From: Streptomyces rishiriensis
GTDB lineage: Bacteria > Actinomycetota > Actinomycetes > Streptomycetales > Streptomycetaceae
Direction of reading: 5' to 3'
Assembly (NCBI RefSeq): GCF_003112535.1
Contig: NZ_BEWA01000003.1
Location: 406,339-470,338 of the forward strand
Length of the DNA: 64,000 nt
The translations under genes were made by a program, and so were the position numbers. The notes below the pieces were generated by a model. It searched no databases. It was not told where the DNA came from and worked only from the letters and a program-made list of their open reading frames with translations. Below are positions 57,320-64,000 of the stretch, in pieces (the first letter of the stretch is position 1; each line of letters starts with the position of its first letter).

Positions 57320-58108
57320 TCAGCGGACCCCGCGCTCCCGCTCCTCCACAACGGAGTTGTACGCGGCGACCAGCGCCCGCCGAGCCGTCCGCTCCACCGG
57401 CCGCAACGCCTCGGAACGTGCCGCCATCTCCGCGGAACTGACCGCACCCCCGTGCCCGTTCTCCTGGGCGAGGGACACCAGCAGCCCCACCCGCTGCGCA
57501 AGCTCCAGCACCCGCACCGCCCGCGGCGGATACCCCGGCGCCAGCACCTCCCGCCCCTGCTCCGACCGCGCCCGGTACGCGTCGATCGCCGCCTCGGCCA
57601 CCGGCCCCGAACCGGCCACGTCCAGCCGTGACAGCACCGCCGTGGCGTCCCGCAGCGCCTCCGCCAGCTCCCGCTCCGCCTCACCCAGCGACGGCACGTC
57701 CGCCGGCGGGGCCTCCCGCACCGGCAGACAGTGCCACACCACCTCGACGTGCACGTCCCCGGCCGGACCGGCCTGCGACACCTCGGGCACCAGCCCGTGC
57801 CCCGCGCCGTGACAGACCACCGCCTCCTGCGCGTCCAGCGCCCGCGCGTTGAACTCCGGCGGTCCGCTCAGGCCCAGCGGATGGCCCGGGGCGGGCAGCG
57901 CGAGCCGCAGCCCGGTCACCCCCAGTGCCCGCAGCCGCCCCAGCGCGAGCGTGAGCCCGACGGGCCCGGACTCGCCCGGCAGCCCCTCCACCCGGTGGAC
58001 GGCGTCCTCCCCGACGATGGCGAGCACGGCGTCGTCCGGTGAGACAATTCCGGCCAACAGAGCATTTCCCCAAGCGGCAAGGCGACCAGAGCGCGGTTCC
58101 GAAAGCAT
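57320..58108 (-). CDS. Conserved Streptomyces protein of unknown function
   Basis: 262 residues, soluble. N-terminal part SGRLAAWGNALLAGIVSPDD with AVLAIVGEDAVHRV, a middle VGLTLALGRLRALGVTGLRL, and a C-terminal helical region (SRLDVAGSGPVAEAAIDAYR, QRVGLLVSLAQENGHGGAVS). I do not recognise a domain. Streptomyces homologues are, as I recall, labelled hypothetical (SCO1799 by position). Start at 58108. Divergent from the orphan ABC ATPase. Confidence 0.78.
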   Translation of the reverse strand: MLSEPRSGRLAAWGNALLAGIVSPDDAVLAIVGEDAVHRVEGLPGESGPVGLTLALGRLRALGVTGLRLALPAPGHPLGLSGPPEFNARALDAQEAVVCHGAGHGLVPEVSQAGPAGDVHVEVVWHCLPVREAPPADVPSLGEAERELAEALRDATAVLSRLDVAGSGPVAEAAIDAYRARSEQGREVLAPGYPPRAVRVLELAQRVGLLVSLAQENGHGGAVSSAEMAARSEALRPVERTARRALVAAYNSVVEERERGVR

Positions 58109-58261
58109 GCCCCCAGCCTAAGGACCGGACCGATGGAACGGGCCGCCCGACCGGTGGCGTAGATTTTCCCGGAGGGGCCGCGCCCACGCACGCGCGGCGG
58201 TCCGAGCCACAGGCGCCCGCGACAACCGACCGGCCACACTGCAAGGGGAGACAACCCGCTC

Positions 58262-59059
58262 ATGAGCGATGTTCTGGAGCTTCAGGACGTAACCGTGGTC
58301 CGTGAGGGCCGGGCTCTCGTGGACCAGGTCTCCTGGTCGGTCAAGGAGGGCGAGCGCTGGGTCATCCTCGGCCCGAACGGGGCCGGCAAGACGACCCTCC
58401 TGAACATCGCCTCCACGTACCTCTTCCCGAGCTCCGGCGACGTCTCCGTCCTCGGCGAACCCCTCGGCAAGCCCGGCACCGACGTCTTCGAGCTGCGCCC
58501 GCGCGTGGGCATGGCCGGCATCGCCCTCGCCGACAAGCTCCCCAAGCGCCAGACCGTCCTGCAGACCGTGCTGACCGCCGCCTACGGCATGACGGCCGGC
58601 TGGCAGGAGGAGTACGAGGACGTCGACGAGCAGCGCGCCCGCGCCTTCCTCGACCGCCTCGGCATGAGCGACTACCTCGACCGGAAGTTCGGCACCCTCT
58701 CCGAGGGCGAGCGCAAGCGGACCCTGATCGCCCGCGCCCTGATGACCGACCCCGAGCTGCTGCTCCTCGACGAGCCGGCCGCCGGCCTCGACCTCGGCGG
58801 CCGCGAGGACCTCGTACGCCGTCTCGGCCGGCTCGCCCGCGACCCCATCGCCCCTTCGATGATCATGGTCACGCACCACGTCGAGGAGATCGCCCCCGGC
58901 TTCACCCACGTCCTCATGATCCGCCAGGGCAAGGTCCTCGCCGCGGGCCCCGTCGAACTCGAACTCACCTCCCGCAACCTCTCCCTCTGCTTCGGACTCC
59001 CCCTCGTCGTGGAGCAGGTCGGCGAGCGCTGGACCGCCCAGGGCCTGCCCCTGTCCTGA
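58262..59059 (+). CDS. Orphan ABC transporter ATP-binding protein
   Basis: 265 residues. Walker A ILGPNGAGKTTLLNIASTYL near 35, signature GTLSEGERKRTLIARALMTD near 145, Walker B LLLLDEPAAGLDLGGREDLV, and switch His in MVTHHVEEIAPGFTHVLM. The LSEGE signature and HHVEEI resemble the ModF/YlmA-type stand-alone ATPases. No permease gene is adjacent. It may be a soluble ABC protein rather than a transporter. ATG start with AGGGGAG upstream. Confidence 0.9.
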   Translation: MSDVLELQDVTVVREGRALVDQVSWSVKEGERWVILGPNGAGKTTLLNIASTYLFPSSGDVSVLGEPLGKPGTDVFELRPRVGMAGIALADKLPKRQTVLQTVLTAAYGMTAGWQEEYEDVDEQRARAFLDRLGMSDYLDRKFGTLSEGERKRTLIARALMTDPELLLLDEPAAGLDLGGREDLVRRLGRLARDPIAPSMIMVTHHVEEIAPGFTHVLMIRQGKVLAAGPVELELTSRNLSLCFGLPLVVEQVGERWTAQGLPLS

Positions 59060-59105
59060 CCCCGTGCCGCCCCCCGCGCCCTGTCGGCGACGGGACTTCC
59101 GGCCC

Positions 59106-59111
59106 TACCAT
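59106..59111 (+). promoter_or_regulatory. -10 box of a likely leaderless nfeD mRNA
   Basis: TACCAT, 6 nt (GACCCT), then GTG at 59118. No Shine-Dalgarno sequence is present, which favours a leaderless transcript. Confidence 0.55.
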
Positions 59112-59117
59112 GACCCT

Positions 59118-59549
59118 GTGAACGACATCGACGCGTGGGTGTGGTGGCTGGTCGGTGCGGCAGCGCTCGGTATCCCGCTCGTGGTGACCGCGATGCCCGA
59201 GTTCGGCATGCTCGCGGTCGGCGCCGTGGCCGCCGCCGTCGCGGCGGGGCTCGGCCTGGGCGCCGTCGCCCAAGTGCTCGTGTTCATCGTCGTCTCGGTC
59301 GCGCTGATCGCCGTCGTCCGTCCCATCGCGACCCGGCACAGCAGACAGCGCCCCCAACTCGCGACCGGCATCGACGCGTTGAAGGGCAAGCAGGCCGTCG
59401 TGCTGGAGCGCGTCGACGGCTCGGGCGGACGCGTCAAGCTCGCCGGGGAGATCTGGTCCGCGCGTTCGCTCGACGGCGACCGCGCCTACGACGTGGGGCA
59501 GCAGGTCGACGTCGTCGACATCGAGGGGGCCACGGCGATCGTCATCTGA
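59118..59549 (+). CDS. NfeD-like membrane protein
   Basis: 143 residues. Three hydrophobic helices at about 5-75 (WVWWLVGAAALGIPLVVTAM, VLVFIVVSVALIAVVRPIAT), followed by an OB-fold domain (GIDALKGKQAVVLERVDGSG, VKLAGEIWSARSLDGDRAYD, VDVVDIEGATAIVI), the classic short NfeD architecture. NfeD proteins work with SPFH/flotillin proteins in membrane microdomains; the SPFH gene is next on the same strand. GTG start. Confidence 0.92.
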   Translation: MNDIDAWVWWLVGAAALGIPLVVTAMPEFGMLAVGAVAAAVAAGLGLGAVAQVLVFIVVSVALIAVVRPIATRHSRQRPQLATGIDALKGKQAVVLERVDGSGGRVKLAGEIWSARSLDGDRAYDVGQQVDVVDIEGATAIVI

Positions 59550-59626
59550 CCTTGCCCAACTCCCGCACGACGTAAGTCGACCGAACACCTCGCGGGCCGC
59601 ACGACGGTCTGTCAGACTCGACCAGC

Positions 59627-59652
59627 AAGATCTTCAACAGACATAAGATCTT
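59627..59652. promoter_or_regulatory. Twin AAGATCTT palindromes upstream of the SPFH gene
   Basis: AAGATCTT occurs at 59627-59634 and 59645-59652, 18 bp apart start to start. Each is a perfect palindrome and includes a GATC, in an unusually AT-rich patch 40 nt before the SPFH gene. Probably a regulator site, possibly bound by Gbn. Confidence 0.6.
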
Positions 59653-59691
59653 CCGAAACGCCGAGGCGGAGAAGGGTACGGGGATCCGACG

Positions 59692-60648
59692 ATGGAACCG
59701 GTCATCATCGTCCTGATCATTCTGGTGGTGTTGGTCTTCATCGCCCTGATCAAGACGATCCAAGTCATCCCGCAGGCCAGCGCCGCCATCGTGGAGCGCT
59801 TCGGCCGCTACACGCGCACGCTGAACGCCGGCCTCAACATCGTCGTGCCGTTCATCGACACCATCCGCAACCGCATCGACCTGCGCGAACAGGTCGTGCC
59901 GTTCCCGCCCCAGCCGGTGATCACCCAGGACAACCTGGTCGTCAACATCGACACGGTCATCTACTACCAGGTGACCGACGCCCGGGCCGCCACCTACGAG
60001 GTCGCCAGCTACATCCAGGCGATCGAGCAGCTCACCGTCACCACCCTGCGCAACATCATCGGCGGCATGGACCTGGAGCGGACCCTCACCTCCCGCGAGG
60101 AGATCAACGCGGCCCTGCGCGGGGTCCTCGACGAGGCCACCGGCAAGTGGGGCATCCGCGTCAACCGCGTCGAGCTCAAGGCGATCGAACCGCCCACCTC
60201 CATCCAGGACTCGATGGAGAAGCAGATGCGCGCCGACCGTGACAAGCGCGCCGCGATCCTCACCGCCGAGGGCACGCGCCAGGCCGCCATCCTCACCGCC
60301 GAGGGCGAGAAGCAGTCCCAGATCCTGCGCGCCGAGGGCGAGGCCAAGGCGGCCGCCCTGCGCGCCGAGGGCGAGGCCCAGGCCGTGCGCACGGTCTTCG
60401 AGGCCATCCACGCCGGCGACCCCGACCAGAAGCTCCTGTCCTACCAGTACCTCCAGATGCTCCCGAAGATCGCCGAGGGCGACGCCAACAAGCTCTGGAT
60501 CGTTCCCAGCGAGATCGGCGACGCCCTGAAGGGACTGTCCGGCGCCATGGGCAACTTCGGCCCGTTCGGCGGCGGCAACGGGGGCAACGGCGGCAACTCG
60601 GGCAACGGCGGCGGCAACGAGCGCCGCGAGAAGCCGTCCATCGACTGA
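59692..60648 (+). CDS. SPFH/band 7 membrane protein (QmcA-like)
   Basis: 318 residues. One N-terminal helix VIIVLIILVVLVFIALIKTI, then the SPFH domain: IPQASAAIVERFGRYTRTLN, IVVPFIDTIRNRIDLREQVV, EVASYIQAIEQLTVTTLRNI, MDLERTLTSREEINAALRGV. A coiled-coil with heptad-like repeats follows at about 180-240 (REAAILTAEGEKQSQILRAE type), ending in a Gly/Asn tail (GGGNGGNGGNSGNGGGNERR). Forms membrane scaffolds. Partner of the upstream NfeD. Confidence 0.94.
   Translation: MEPVIIVLIILVVLVFIALIKTIQVIPQASAAIVERFGRYTRTLNAGLNIVVPFIDTIRNRIDLREQVVPFPPQPVITQDNLVVNIDTVIYYQVTDARAATYEVASYIQAIEQLTVTTLRNIIGGMDLERTLTSREEINAALRGVLDEATGKWGIRVNRVELKAIEPPTSIQDSMEKQMRADRDKRAAILTAEGTRQAAILTAEGEKQSQILRAEGEAKAAALRAEGEAQAVRTVFEAIHAGDPDQKLLSYQYLQMLPKIAEGDANKLWIVPSEIGDALKGLSGAMGNFGPFGGGNGGNGGNSGNGGGNERREKPSID
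60072..60073. other. No separate gene: note on start of SPFH coiled-coil region
   Basis: Placeholder position inside the SPFH gene: the ordered SPFH domain is encoded up to about 60220, and the Ala/Glu-rich coiled coil from there to about 60400. No internal gene is present. Confidence 0.3.
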
Positions 60649-60671
60649 CCGCCGACGCGCCGCGCACGCGA

Positions 60672-60706
60672 CCGGGGCCCGCCTTCTCCGAGAAGGCGGG
60701 CCCCGG
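60672..60706. terminator. Bidirectional terminator between SPFH and HNH genes
   Basis: Near-perfect palindrome with 17-nt arms (60672-60688 and 60690-60706) centred on a single base; the real loop is a few bases. It separates two convergent genes. Confidence 0.88.
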
Positions 60707-60723
60707 CCACGTACGGATGCGGA

Positions 60724-61230
60724 CTACGCGGCGTCCAGCGTCAGCCACTCCGGCAGCGCGGCCAGGTCGTCCTGCCCGAGGGCCAGCAGCATCGCGTCCG
60801 CCGGCGTCGGCTCGAAGGGCCGGCGCAGCAACGGCATGTCCGCCTGCTCCGGAGTCCGGTCCGCCTTGCGGTGGTTGTCCTCCGCACACGAGGCGACGGT
60901 GTTCAGCCACGAGTCCTGACCACCTTGCGCCCGCGGCACCACGTGGTCCACGGTCGTCGCCCGACGATCGCAGTACGCGCACCGGTGCCGGTCCCTGATC
61001 AGCACCCCCCGCCTCGACCACGGCGCTTGTCTTCGGAAGGGCACCCGCACGTACCTGCACAGCCTGATCACCCGGGGCGCGGGGATGTCGACCTCCGCTC
61101 CACGCATCCGCAGTTCGGGGTGGGCCTGCTCGACGACGGCCTTGTCCTGAAGCACCAGAACCACGGCTCGGTTCAACGTCACCGTCGACAGCGGCTCGAA
61201 GCTCGCGTTCAGCACCAGCGTGTCCCGCAT
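60724..61230 (-). CDS. HNH endonuclease
   Basis: 168 residues. Zinc/HNH core HRCAYCDRRATTVDHVVPRA with the HNH His in the VDHVV element, then GGQDSWLNTVASCAEDNHRK (Asn, Cys, His). N-terminal part LVLNASFEPLSTVTLNRAVV is the family's recognisable start. HNH proteins of this type are common in actinobacteria; role in DNA repair or restriction is not established. ATG at 61230 with AGGAGG upstream. Confidence 0.92.
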   Translation of the reverse strand: MRDTLVLNASFEPLSTVTLNRAVVLVLQDKAVVEQAHPELRMRGAEVDIPAPRVIRLCRYVRVPFRRQAPWSRRGVLIRDRHRCAYCDRRATTVDHVVPRAQGGQDSWLNTVASCAEDNHRKADRTPEQADMPLLRRPFEPTPADAMLLALGQDDLAALPEWLTLDAA

Positions 61231-61365
61231 ACCAGCCCACCTCCTGTGTGCACCGGCCCACCCCGTGGCGGGCTGGGATCAACTCTGGCCGGGCACGCCG
61301 AGATGGACAACGCAATATCTGCTGCTCCACGGGAGGTGACCCCCGCGACCCCCGGCAACAAAAAT

Positions 61366-61401
61366 GCCCGCCTCTGATCACTTCCAAGACCAGAGACGGG
61401 C
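61366..61401 (-). terminator. Intrinsic terminator with U-run after the YbhB/PEBP gene
   Basis: On the minus strand the arms GCCCGTCTCTG and CAGAGGCGGGC (one mismatch) are followed by ATTTTTG. This is the classical form, uncommon in Streptomyces, 27 nt after the stop. Confidence 0.8.
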
Positions 61402-61427
61402 AAACGTTCCATGAACGATGAGCTGAC

Positions 61428-61967
61428 TCATCCCTCCTTGGGATGTTCGTACTCACCGATCAACTGGGCGCGGCCGATCGCGTGGAAGCGCAGGTTGAAC
61501 CCGACGACGGCCGGCGAGGCGTCGGCGTCCGGGCCGAGCTTCTCCTGATCCACGGCGTACACCGTGAACACATACCGGTGCGGCCCGTCCCCCGGAGGCG
61601 GCGCGGCCCCGCCGAAGTCCTTGCTGCCGTAGTCGTTGCGCGCGTGCACGGCGCCCTCCGGCAGCCCCTCGAACCCCTCGCTGCCCGCCCCCGCGGGCAG
61701 CTCGGTCACCGAGGCCGGGATGTCGAACAGGACCCAGTGCCAGAACCCGCTGCCCGTAGGAGCGTCGGGGTCGTAGCAGGTCACGGCGAAGCTCTTGGTG
61801 CCGGCCGGGAAGCCCTCCCACCGCAGCTGCGGCGAGGTGTTCCCCGCGGACTGGACCTGGGCGTCCCTGAGCACCGCCCCTTCCTTCACGTCCTCGCTCG
61901 TGACCGTGAACGACGGCACCGGCGGATGGAAATCGTGGGGCAGCGGCCGCCTCTTCAGCTCGGTCAC
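61428..61967 (-). CDS. YbhB/YbcL family PEBP-like protein
   Basis: 179 residues with the phosphatidylethanolamine-binding fold: [20 protein letters not shown] at the start, [20 protein letters not shown] near 75 (the DPDxP ligand-pocket loop), and [16 protein letters not shown] near 135 (second pocket). These bacterial proteins are also called Raf kinase inhibitor-like; function in bacteria is unknown. GTG at 61967 has AGGAGG at good spacing. Confidence 0.92.
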   Translation of the reverse strand: MTELKRRPLPHDFHPPVPSFTVTSEDVKEGAVLRDAQVQSAGNTSPQLRWEGFPAGTKSFAVTCYDPDAPTGSGFWHWVLFDIPASVTELPAGAGSEGFEGLPEGAVHARNDYGSKDFGGAAPPPGDGPHRYVFTVYAVDQEKLGPDADASPAVVGFNLRFHAIGRAQLIGEYEHPKEG

Positions 61968-62085
61968 CTCGACACCTCCTGATAGATCGGAAAGGCACTC
62001 CCTTCGGAGCCTACGACCTCCGTACCCCGCACGAGCCGGAGCACAGCCGGAACGCAGCCCGAGCCGAGCCGAGCCCGAGCACAGC

Positions 62086-62127
62086 GCGGAGGGCCCGGAA
62101 CGCCGTACGGCACTCCGGGCCCTCCGC
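62086..62127. terminator. Terminator after the spo0M gene
   Basis: Perfect 14-bp arms (GCGGAGGGCCCGGA at 62086-62099, complement at 62114-62127); the loop holds GCCGTACGGC, itself a palindrome. 36 nt after the stop. Confidence 0.85.
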
Positions 62128-62162
62128 TGCACTGTCCTGCTCCGGGAACGTGCGGGAACGTC

Positions 62163-62945
62163 CTAGAACCAGTTGCGCTTGCTGCCGACCTCGGACAGCC
62201 ACTGGTTGAGGTACGCCGGCCAGTCGGTGCCCTGGTAGTCGTTCAGGCCCACCTGGAACGAGCGAAAGGTGTCACTGCCCTCGCTGAACAGACCGGGCTT
62301 CTTGTCCATCTCCAGCACGACGTCCATCGCGTACTCGTCGGCCACGAAGCTCAGCTCGACCTGGTTCAGCCCCCGGTACTGCGACGGCGGGTAGAACTCG
62401 ATCTCCTGGTAGAACGGCAGCTTCTGCCGCGTGCCCCTGATGTGCCCGCGCTCCAGGTCCGCGTTCTTGAAGCGGAAGCCGAGCTGGATGAAGGCGTCCA
62501 GAACGGCCTTCTGCGCCGGCAGCGGATGCACGTTGACCGCGTCCAGGTCACCCGAGTCCACGGCACGCGCGATCGCCAGCTCGGTGGTCACCCCGACGTT
62601 CATCCCGCGCAGCGCCTGCCCGTCGATCATCGTGATCGGCGTCTCCCAGGGGATCTCCAGCCCGAACGGCACCGCGTGCACAGCGCCCGCCTGCAGCTCG
62701 AAGGCGCCCCCGAGCCGCTGCTTCGTGAACTCGATGTCCTGCTTGTACTCCTGGTCGCCGCTCTCGACCTCGACCTTGGCCTGCAGCCCGACCGACAGCC
62801 CCTCGATCTGCTGGTTGACGGACCCGCCCTGGATCCGCACCTCGCCCTGGACGACACCGCCCGGAACGACGTTGACCTCGGTCAGCACCGTCTCGACCGA
62901 AGCCCCACCGGCCCCCAGACTCGCCAGCAGCTTCTTGAACGCCAT
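62163..62945 (-). CDS. Sporulation control protein Spo0M-like
   Basis: 260 residues with the arrestin-like Spo0M fold: MAFKKLLASLGAGGASVETV, VVPGGVVQGEVRIQGGSVNQ, QEYKQDIEFTKQRLGGAFEL, FGLEIPWETPITMI and VDSGDLDAVNVHPLPAQKAV. The C-terminus NQVELSFVADEYAMDVVLEM is typical. Spo0M influences sporulation in Bacillus; relatives in Streptomyces are uncharacterised to my knowledge. ATG at 62945 with AGGGAGA upstream. Confidence 0.92.
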   Translation of the reverse strand: MAFKKLLASLGAGGASVETVLTEVNVVPGGVVQGEVRIQGGSVNQQIEGLSVGLQAKVEVESGDQEYKQDIEFTKQRLGGAFELQAGAVHAVPFGLEIPWETPITMIDGQALRGMNVGVTTELAIARAVDSGDLDAVNVHPLPAQKAVLDAFIQLGFRFKNADLERGHIRGTRQKLPFYQEIEFYPPSQYRGLNQVELSFVADEYAMDVVLEMDKKPGLFSEGSDTFRSFQVGLNDYQGTDWPAYLNQWLSEVGSKRNWF

Positions 62946-63097
62946 GATTCTCCCTCTACGACCTTCTCGGACGGGATCCCTCGATCCCTACGAACGCGAT
63001 CCCGACGCGGCCGGTTCCGCCGCCCCACACCCTGACAAGTCGCGCGCCCCGCTGACCACCCCGACGCACCCACGCGTCTGCACTACGCTCGGAGGGC

Positions 63098-63739
63098 ATG
63101 ATCGCGACCACCGACCGTACGCCTCTGCCCAGGGACTTCTTCGACCGCCCTGTCCTGGAGGTGGCCCCGGATCTCCTCGGCCGTCTGCTCGTCCGTACGA
63201 CCCCCGAGGGCCCGATCACCCTGCGCGTCACGGAGGTCGAGGCCTACGACGGCGGGAACGACCCCGGCTCCCATGCGTATCGGGGTCCCACGGCCCGCAA
63301 CGGCGTGATGTTCGGCCCTCCCGGACACGTGTACGTCTACTTCACCTACGGCATGTGGCACTGCATGAACCTCGTCTGCGGTCCGCAGGGCGTCGCGAGC
63401 GCCGTCCTGCTCCGTGCCGGCGAGATCGTCGAGGGCGCCGAGCACGCGCGCAAACGTCGCCTCTCGGCCCGACACGACAAAGAACTGGCCAAAGGCCCCG
63501 CCCGCCTGGCCACCGCGCTGGACGTGGACCGGGCACTCGACGGCACGGACGCCTGTGCCGCCGGGGACACCCCGCTGCGGATCCTGAGAGGCGCCGCGAT
63601 CCCGTCCGACCAGGTACGCAACGGTCCGCGTACCGGAGTGTCGGGCGACGGCGCTGTCCACCCCTGGCGGTACTGGGTCGCTGACGATCCGACAGTGAGC
63701 CCCTATCGGGCCCACGTCCCCCGACGCCGCCGAAGTTGA
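63098..63739 (+). CDS. DNA-3-methyladenine glycosylase (MPG/AAG type)
   Basis: 213 residues. Removes alkylated purines in base-excision repair. Catalytic and pocket motifs: [20 protein letters not shown] near 47 (catalytic Glu), [20 protein letters not shown] near 72, and [20 protein letters not shown] near 92. The later [17 protein letters not shown] and [20 protein letters not shown] are also family-typical. ATG start with GGAGGG upstream. Confidence 0.95.
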   Translation: MIATTDRTPLPRDFFDRPVLEVAPDLLGRLLVRTTPEGPITLRVTEVEAYDGGNDPGSHAYRGPTARNGVMFGPPGHVYVYFTYGMWHCMNLVCGPQGVASAVLLRAGEIVEGAEHARKRRLSARHDKELAKGPARLATALDVDRALDGTDACAAGDTPLRILRGAAIPSDQVRNGPRTGVSGDGAVHPWRYWVADDPTVSPYRAHVPRRRRS

Positions 63740-64000
63740 CTCCCTCATGGACGGCGCGTAACGTGGCCCGAGCCGCTTGAACCGGGTACGGCGTTCGCCT
63801 GCAGCCGGAAGCGGCCACCCACTACCTACGACACCCCCCTCAGCGGGAGTGAATTCGGCGTGCCTGCATGCCCGAATTCCGAGCCCCCGGAACTCGATTA
63901 TGAGTTGCGGAGGGAATCGGCTAACGTAGTGAATGTCGAAAGGCCGAAGGACGAAAGCCCAAAGGCCCAAGGCAATCCCGCCGACAGGGAATCGGATCGA
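63740..64000 (+). promoter_or_regulatory. Probable rRNA operon promoter/leader region (no protein gene)
   Basis: The last 150 nt, with TTATGA (63898-63903) 18 nt before TAACGT (63922-63927) and then AAGG-rich RNA-like text (GTCGAAAGGCCGAAGGACGA), closely resemble what I recall of the leader upstream of 16S rRNA genes in Streptomyces. The 16S gene itself would begin beyond the window. Also carries an inverted GAATTC pair. Confidence 0.6.

Noticed and set aside
60072..60073. A separate feature inside the SPFH gene
   Set aside because: The entry at this position only notes domain layout; there is no distinct element there.
1..64000. CRISPR arrays, insertion sequences, prophage or integrative element
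   Set aside because: No regularly spaced repeats, transposase, integrase or phage genes; gene content and composition are core Streptomyces.

Overview
The window is a piece of Streptomyces chromosome. The evidence is very high GC with near-saturated GC at third codon positions, frequent GTG/TTG starts, two chaplin genes, a streptophobe-family membrane protein, a Gbn-like nucleoid protein, and gene order that I recall as broadly collinear with the S. coelicolor core from about SCO1849 (cobN) down to SCO1792 next to an rRNA operon. That synteny is from memory, not from a search. I see no prophage, insertion sequence, CRISPR array or integrated island; this is core chromosome.

Layout. 1-4350: cobD-cobQ-cobN operon (minus) behind a cobalamin riboswitch; cobN runs off the left edge. 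4372-5884: low-affinity phosphate permease with a small membrane protein. 6091-12048: class II aldolase, alpha/beta hydrolase, a conserved unknown, a VOC protein, and an ABC-F ATPase preceded by a leaderless 7-codon leader peptide. 12371-13515: gbn-like nucleoid protein, whose upstream DNA is dense in GATC, and an enoyl-CoA hydratase. 13537-16703: Asp23/AmaP envelope-stress cluster. 16809-21683 (minus): SDR, GH15 trehalase-like enzyme, SURF1, a Cys-rich protein and a DnaQ-BRCT exonuclease. 22099-25586: VIT-family transporter, sterol-desaturase-like enzyme, YhhN enzyme, zinc dehydrogenase. 25633-29834 (minus): CopD-like protein, CaiB-type CoA-transferase with a palindromic operator, subtilisin-like protease. 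30149-33428: DUF485/ActP acetate symporter and MoaA. 33495-39241: small proteins, TyrS, and the TldD/TldE protease pair. 39487-40979: fabG-fabI of fatty acid synthesis. 41154-44895: secreted protein, GntR regulator divergent from an MFS transporter, small membrane proteins, SixA. 45119-51341: SerB, streptophobe protein, and a divergent FHA-FHA-ABC exporter. 51416-56297: transglycosylase, QueA-like/SDR pair, and a GAF histidine kinase with its NarL-type regulator. 56469-57168: two cysteine-free chaplins in tandem. 57320-63739: unknown protein, orphan ABC ATPase, NfeD and SPFH proteins, HNH endonuclease, YbhB/PEBP protein, Spo0M and 3-methyladenine glycosylase. The right end looks like the leader of an rRNA operon.

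How the genes work together. Several genes concern cell envelope and development: the Asp23/AmaP set, FHA-ABC exporter, NfeD/SPFH microdomain proteins, chaplins, Spo0M and the transglycosylase. Others are housekeeping: TyrS, SerB, FabG/FabI, MoaA and cobalamin synthesis. The most unusual signals are regulatory: the leader peptide before the ABC-F gene, the GATC cluster before the Gbn-like gene, a 16-bp inverted repeat that buries the SURF1 start codon, twin AAGATCTT palindromes before the SPFH gene, a palindrome before the CoA-transferase, and several genes whose -10 box sits 6-7 nt from the start codon, as in leaderless mRNAs.
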